From the NCBI RefSeq assembly GCF_000372725.1, contig NW_005200951.1:200986-264985 (forward strand): a stretch of DNA of 64,000 bases, written 5' to 3'. Within the stretch, counting starts at the first letter, position 1; each line of letters starts with the position of its first letter. The position numbers and the translations under genes are program-made. Positions 61,442-64,000 of the stretch are shown piece by piece. A model generated the notes under the pieces. The model searched no databases and was not told where the DNA came from. It saw only the letters and a program-made list of their open reading frames with translations. Source of the DNA: Emiliania huxleyi CCMP1516 (lineage: Eukaryota; Haptophyta; Isochrysidales; Noelaerhabdaceae).

Positions 61442-62315
61442 CTACCGCGCCGCCGCTTGCCGCGCCTGCTGCCGCACCCGCAGCGACAGCACCGACGCGA
61501 GCGCCGCGGTGAGCACCGCAAGCAGCAGCGTGTCCCACTCCGGCGCCGCTGCGCGCCACAGAGCGGCGAGATCCGCGGCACCCGCGCCCGTCGCGCCCTC
61601 CCCCTCCTCCGCCGCCTCCCCCGCGGCGATGCCCCAGCCCCTCGCCCACGCGGTCGCCAGCAGCCGCCGCGCCGCGAGGACGGGGGAGTCGGAGCGCCCC
61701 GTGTGAGCCTGCCACCTAGAGAGTATCAATGAGTACGAGTTCGCACTGATGAGTAGTACTTAGCGAGCGCCGCGTGCGAGACTGCCACCTAGAGAGTATC
61801 AATGAGTACGAGTTAGCACTGATGAGTAGTACTTAGCGAGCGCCGCGTGCGAGACTGCCACCAAGCGACCAGCCGCAGCTCGAGGAGCGCCAGCTGCACG
61901 GGCAAGTACGCGTCCGCCGACGCGTCCATCGCCTGGTCGTAGTGCCGCTCCGCCAGGTGCACCTACAGAAAAAAGAAAACGAGATCCCAACAAGAATGGC
62001 GTCGCGGCGGCGCCAAGCTCCGCGCGAGGCGCACGTCGCTGGGCAGCCCGAGCCCGTGCGTGTACATGTACGCCAAGTCGAAGGACGCCTGCGCGACTCA
62101 GCCGTGAATGAGGAGTGGCCACATCGTGACGCAGAGGGGAGGCCTGAGGCAAGGCCTGAGGCAAGGCGAGGTAAACTTCTCCACACACACGAGGTGGTGG
62201 GGCAAGGGCCAGGGCAACCCTCGCGACTCCGCGTCTAGACGACAGGAGCCCCCCAGTGCGCGTGGGTGAGCGGTGTGGGAGTCTCGTGCCTGCGTGCGTG
62301 CGTGCGTGCGTGCGT

Positions 62316-62383
<68 letters not shown>

Positions 62384-62411
62384 GGAGAGAGAGCGAGAGA
62401 GAGAGAGAGGG

Positions 62412-62442
<31 letters not shown>

Positions 62443-63940
62443 GAGAGAGAGGGGGGGGGGGGGGGGAGGGGGAGTCTGCGCCATGTAGAAGGAGAAGGCG
62501 CGCTGAACTGTCTCGGGGGCGTCTCGGAAGTGCCTCGGAAGCGTCTCGGAGGTGTCCGCGCCTTGTAGAAGGAGAAGGCGCGCTGCGCGAGCGCCTCGCC
62601 GGACAGGCCGACCACTTGCGAGTCGGGGGAGGCCATGTAGTGCTCGTCGAGCAAGAAGGCGACGTTCGACTGCGCTACCTCGTACCCCCCCTCGGCGAGA
62701 GACGCGTACAGCTGCAGCGGCGCCTGGTCTCGGCACATCTCGCGTCACCTCGCGTCATCTCGGAGAGGCGAGGCGGGCGAGGCGGGCGGCTGCAGCGGCG
62801 CCTCCCCCCCGCCCGCCCAGGGGGAGATATGGGGAGATATGGGGAGGTATGGGGAGATATGGGGAGATCGCCTCCTCCCGCCCGCCCAGGAGGCCGTCGT
62901 GCGCCTCCATCAGCATCGACCCCCACGGGCCGCGCTCCGCGACGGCCTTGAGGAACTGGACGGCAACCTGATACCCGAGATTGCCCGAGATCACCCGAGA
63001 TGACCCGAGATGACCCGAGATGACCCGAGATGACCCGAGATGACCCGAGATGACCCGAGATGCCCCGAGATGACCCGAGATTGCGCCCTCGAGGAGCTGG
63101 ACGGGTACAGGGTACGAGGCGGCGGTGCCGAGCCCATTCAGGTGCATCTCCCCTATCTCTCTTCCACATCTCCCGCACATCTCTCCCCATGTCTCACCGG
63201 GCACGAGGCGGCGGTGCCGAGCCCATTCAGGTGCATCTGGCCGAGGTTGTAGAGGGCGAGGGTGTGCCCTTGGTGGGCCGAGAGGGTGAAGTGGTGCAGC
63301 GCCTTGTCGTGCGCCTTGCGAGAAGGTTCACAGAAGGTTCACGGAAGGTTCACAGAAGGTTCACGGACGGCTGCTGGAGGGTGGAGTGGCGCAGAGGCCG
63401 TGTCTGTGCGCCTTGCGCACGCCGAGGCCGGCGATGTGCATCGCTCCGAGGTTGAACTGAGCCTGAGGTGGGTGGTGGTGGGGGGGGGGGGAGATGAAGG
63501 GGGGGGGGGGGAGATGTGCCTCGCGTCGAGGGGTTGAGCTGCGCCTCGGCGTTCCCTCGCTCGGCCGCCTGCAGGGAGGTGTGGGGGGGAAGATGACGAG
63601 ACTCGCCGGATTCACCCGAGATGGTCCGAGCTGGTCCGAGCTGGCCCGAGATGGTCCGAGCTGGTCCGAGATGGTCCGAGCTGGCCCGAGATGGTCCGAG
63701 CTGGCCCGAGCTGGCCCGAGATGGTCCGAGCTGGCCCGCCACCTTTTGGAAGAGCTGCAGCGCCTTGGAGTGCGACTGCGCGACCCCGTACCCCTGCATG
63801 TACATGTAGCCGAGCCCGTTCTGGCTCGGCGCGTGCCCCTTGGCGGCGCCCTTGCGGAAGAACTCGAGCGCGGTGGCGTTGTCCTGCTCCACCCCCATCC
63901 CCTGCGCGTACATGTGTCCGAGGTGCGAGTACGCCGCCGC
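61442..63940 (-). CDS. SEL1L/HRD3-like ERAD adaptor, 3' part, nine exons
   Basis: SEL1L/Hrd3 pairs with the Hrd1 ubiquitin ligase to clear misfolded ER proteins. Exons: 63940-63743, 63568-63545 (24 bp), 63462-63412, 63314-63198, 62967-62872, 62723-62562, 62088-62035, 61962-61862 and 61715-61442. Joined, they give unbroken Sel1 repeats: HMYAQGMGVEQDNATALEFF, GLGYMYMQGYGVAQSHSKAL, FNLGAMHIAGLGVRKAHDKA, LYNLGQMHLNGLGTAA, and SFDLAYMYTHGLGLPSDVHL. HYDQAMDASADAYLPVQLAL and then APEWDTLLLAVLTAALASVL mirror the human C-terminus (recalled as GPEWDLYLMTIIALLLGT), the single membrane helix, followed by a short basic tail. The protein continues beyond the window to the left of the repeats shown. Exon lengths are all consistent with frame. 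Several junctions are GC-AG and most introns are framed by exon copies or tandem arrays. Confidence 0.9.
61715..61862. repeat. Tandem duplication of a whole SEL1L intron unit
   Basis: An approximately 73-bp unit (GTGGCAG... to CTCTAG on the minus strand) occurs twice in a row with one or two differences, bounded by a third GTGGCAG copy. Each unit has its own donor-like and acceptor-like end. Confidence 0.92.
62310..62466 (+). repeat. Compound (GCGT)n-(GT)n-(GA)n-(G)n microsatellite
   Basis: A composite microsatellite ending in a G run, inside the SEL1L intron between 62089 and 62561. Confidence 0.95.
62482..62582. repeat. 32-bp exon copies in SEL1L
   Basis: Copies at about 62482-62513 and 62551-62582, two mismatches, differ at the splice edge (only the 3' coding copy retains AAG|GC). 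The spacer has CTCGGAAG(T/C)GT units. Confidence 0.85.
62821..63085. repeat. Two tandem arrays in adjacent SEL1L introns
   Basis: GGGGAGATAT (five copies, 62821-62868) lies between GGGCGGGCGGG-type exon copies. TGACCCGAGA (about nine copies, 62985-63080) lies between copies of a CCGTCCAG(C/T)TCCTC(G/A)AGG exon motif. Both are 10-bp GAGAT-type units. Confidence 0.88.
63111..63238. repeat. 38-40 bp exon copies in SEL1L
   Basis: Copies at about 63113-63151 and 63200-63238 match except for one or two bases; one is in the exon 63314-63198, the other lies in the following intron. The spacer is CATCTC-rich. Confidence 0.88.
63320..63370. repeat. GAAGGTTCAC array in SEL1L intron
   Basis: Five copies of an 11-bp GAAGGTTCAC(A/G) unit. 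Related arrays are found in an NMT intron (about 2541-2566) and near a SulP intron (about 33666-33706). Confidence 0.88.
63615..63735. repeat. GGTCCGAGCTGGCCCGAGAT array in SEL1L intron
   Basis: About eleven copies of a 10-bp (G/A)(T/G)GTCCGAGC/GGCCCGAGAT unit between the exons at 63743 and 63568. Confidence 0.88.
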
Positions 63941-64000
63941 CTACTCTCTTCCACTGGGTTTGGGTACCGGGTCGGTAGGGTACACCGAACGTGCGAGTCT

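Noticed and set aside
62266-62568. Cys-Val and Arg-Glu rich frames
   Set aside because: Translations of GT and GA microsatellites inside a SEL1L intron.

Overview
The window looks like nuclear DNA of a GC-rich, intron-rich single-celled eukaryotic alga. A haptophyte is the best guess; a pelagophyte or a related lineage is possible. The evidence is indirect: many short introns, very common GC-AG splice sites, N-termini resembling signal or plastid-targeting peptides, dense microsatellites, and a purely eukaryotic gene set (N-myristoyltransferase, SEL1L/HRD3, GGNBP2-like, CHCH, MATE, SulP). One 100-base assembly gap lies at 4800-4899. Several reading-frame breaks at G runs suggest unpolished sequence. 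All exon boundaries were placed by eye from protein continuity and splice dinucleotides.

Layout. 1-7.7 kb: N-myristoyltransferase (-) and an uncharacterised targeted coiled-coil protein (-), both full of short introns. 7.7-15.1 kb: a repeat, an ankyrin protein (+), a conserved unknown protein (-), a PIF1-like helicase fragment (-) and a SAP/zinc protein (-). 15.7-23 kb: a copied piece of the GGNBP2-like gene fused to the 3' end of a MATE transporter (-), a twin-CX9C protein (-), two secreted Cys-rich proteins and a HAD phosphatase (+). 23.9-30.5 kb: a membrane-anchored class III aminotransferase (-) head to head with the GGNBP2-like gene (+), then a TPR protein (-). 31.6-34.9 kb: a SulP anion transporter (-). 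36.9-49.2 kb: an endocytic-adaptor-like protein (+), a small secreted protein (+), two membrane RING proteins (-), a huge Pro-rich membrane protein (-), and two unknown genes (-). 49.9-53 kb: an unknown gene and a second ankyrin protein (-). 53-61 kb: a repeat-rich tract with gene fragments, a DDE transposase relic, a TIR element with an 8-bp target duplication, a CoA-binding protein (+) and a foldback-type inverted-repeat element. 61.4 kb to the end: the 3' part of a SEL1L/HRD3 gene (-).

The most striking signal is in the introns. At least fifteen introns in NMT, the 5.0-7.7 kb gene, the aminotransferase, SulP and SEL1L lie between two direct copies of 12-40 bp of exon sequence, and copy spacing equals intron length in the clearest cases. 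Many copies carry AG|GC, fewer AG|GT, so removing one copy plus the spacer restores the frame and gives GC-AG or GT-AG introns. The spacers are often 10-12 bp tandem arrays drawn from three recurring families (GAGAT-type, GGAAGGTTC-type, GGACATGTCC-type) shared between unrelated genes. In SEL1L an entire intron-plus-flank unit is itself tandemly duplicated. This looks like ongoing intron birth by local duplication or an introner-like insertion process.

Membrane traffic, ER quality control (SEL1L), ubiquitin-linked proteins (two RING proteins) and transport (MATE, SulP) are prominent, but no operon-like functional cluster is evident. The 145-bp aminotransferase/GGNBP2-like and 426-bp 20445-20870 intervals are candidate shared promoters.
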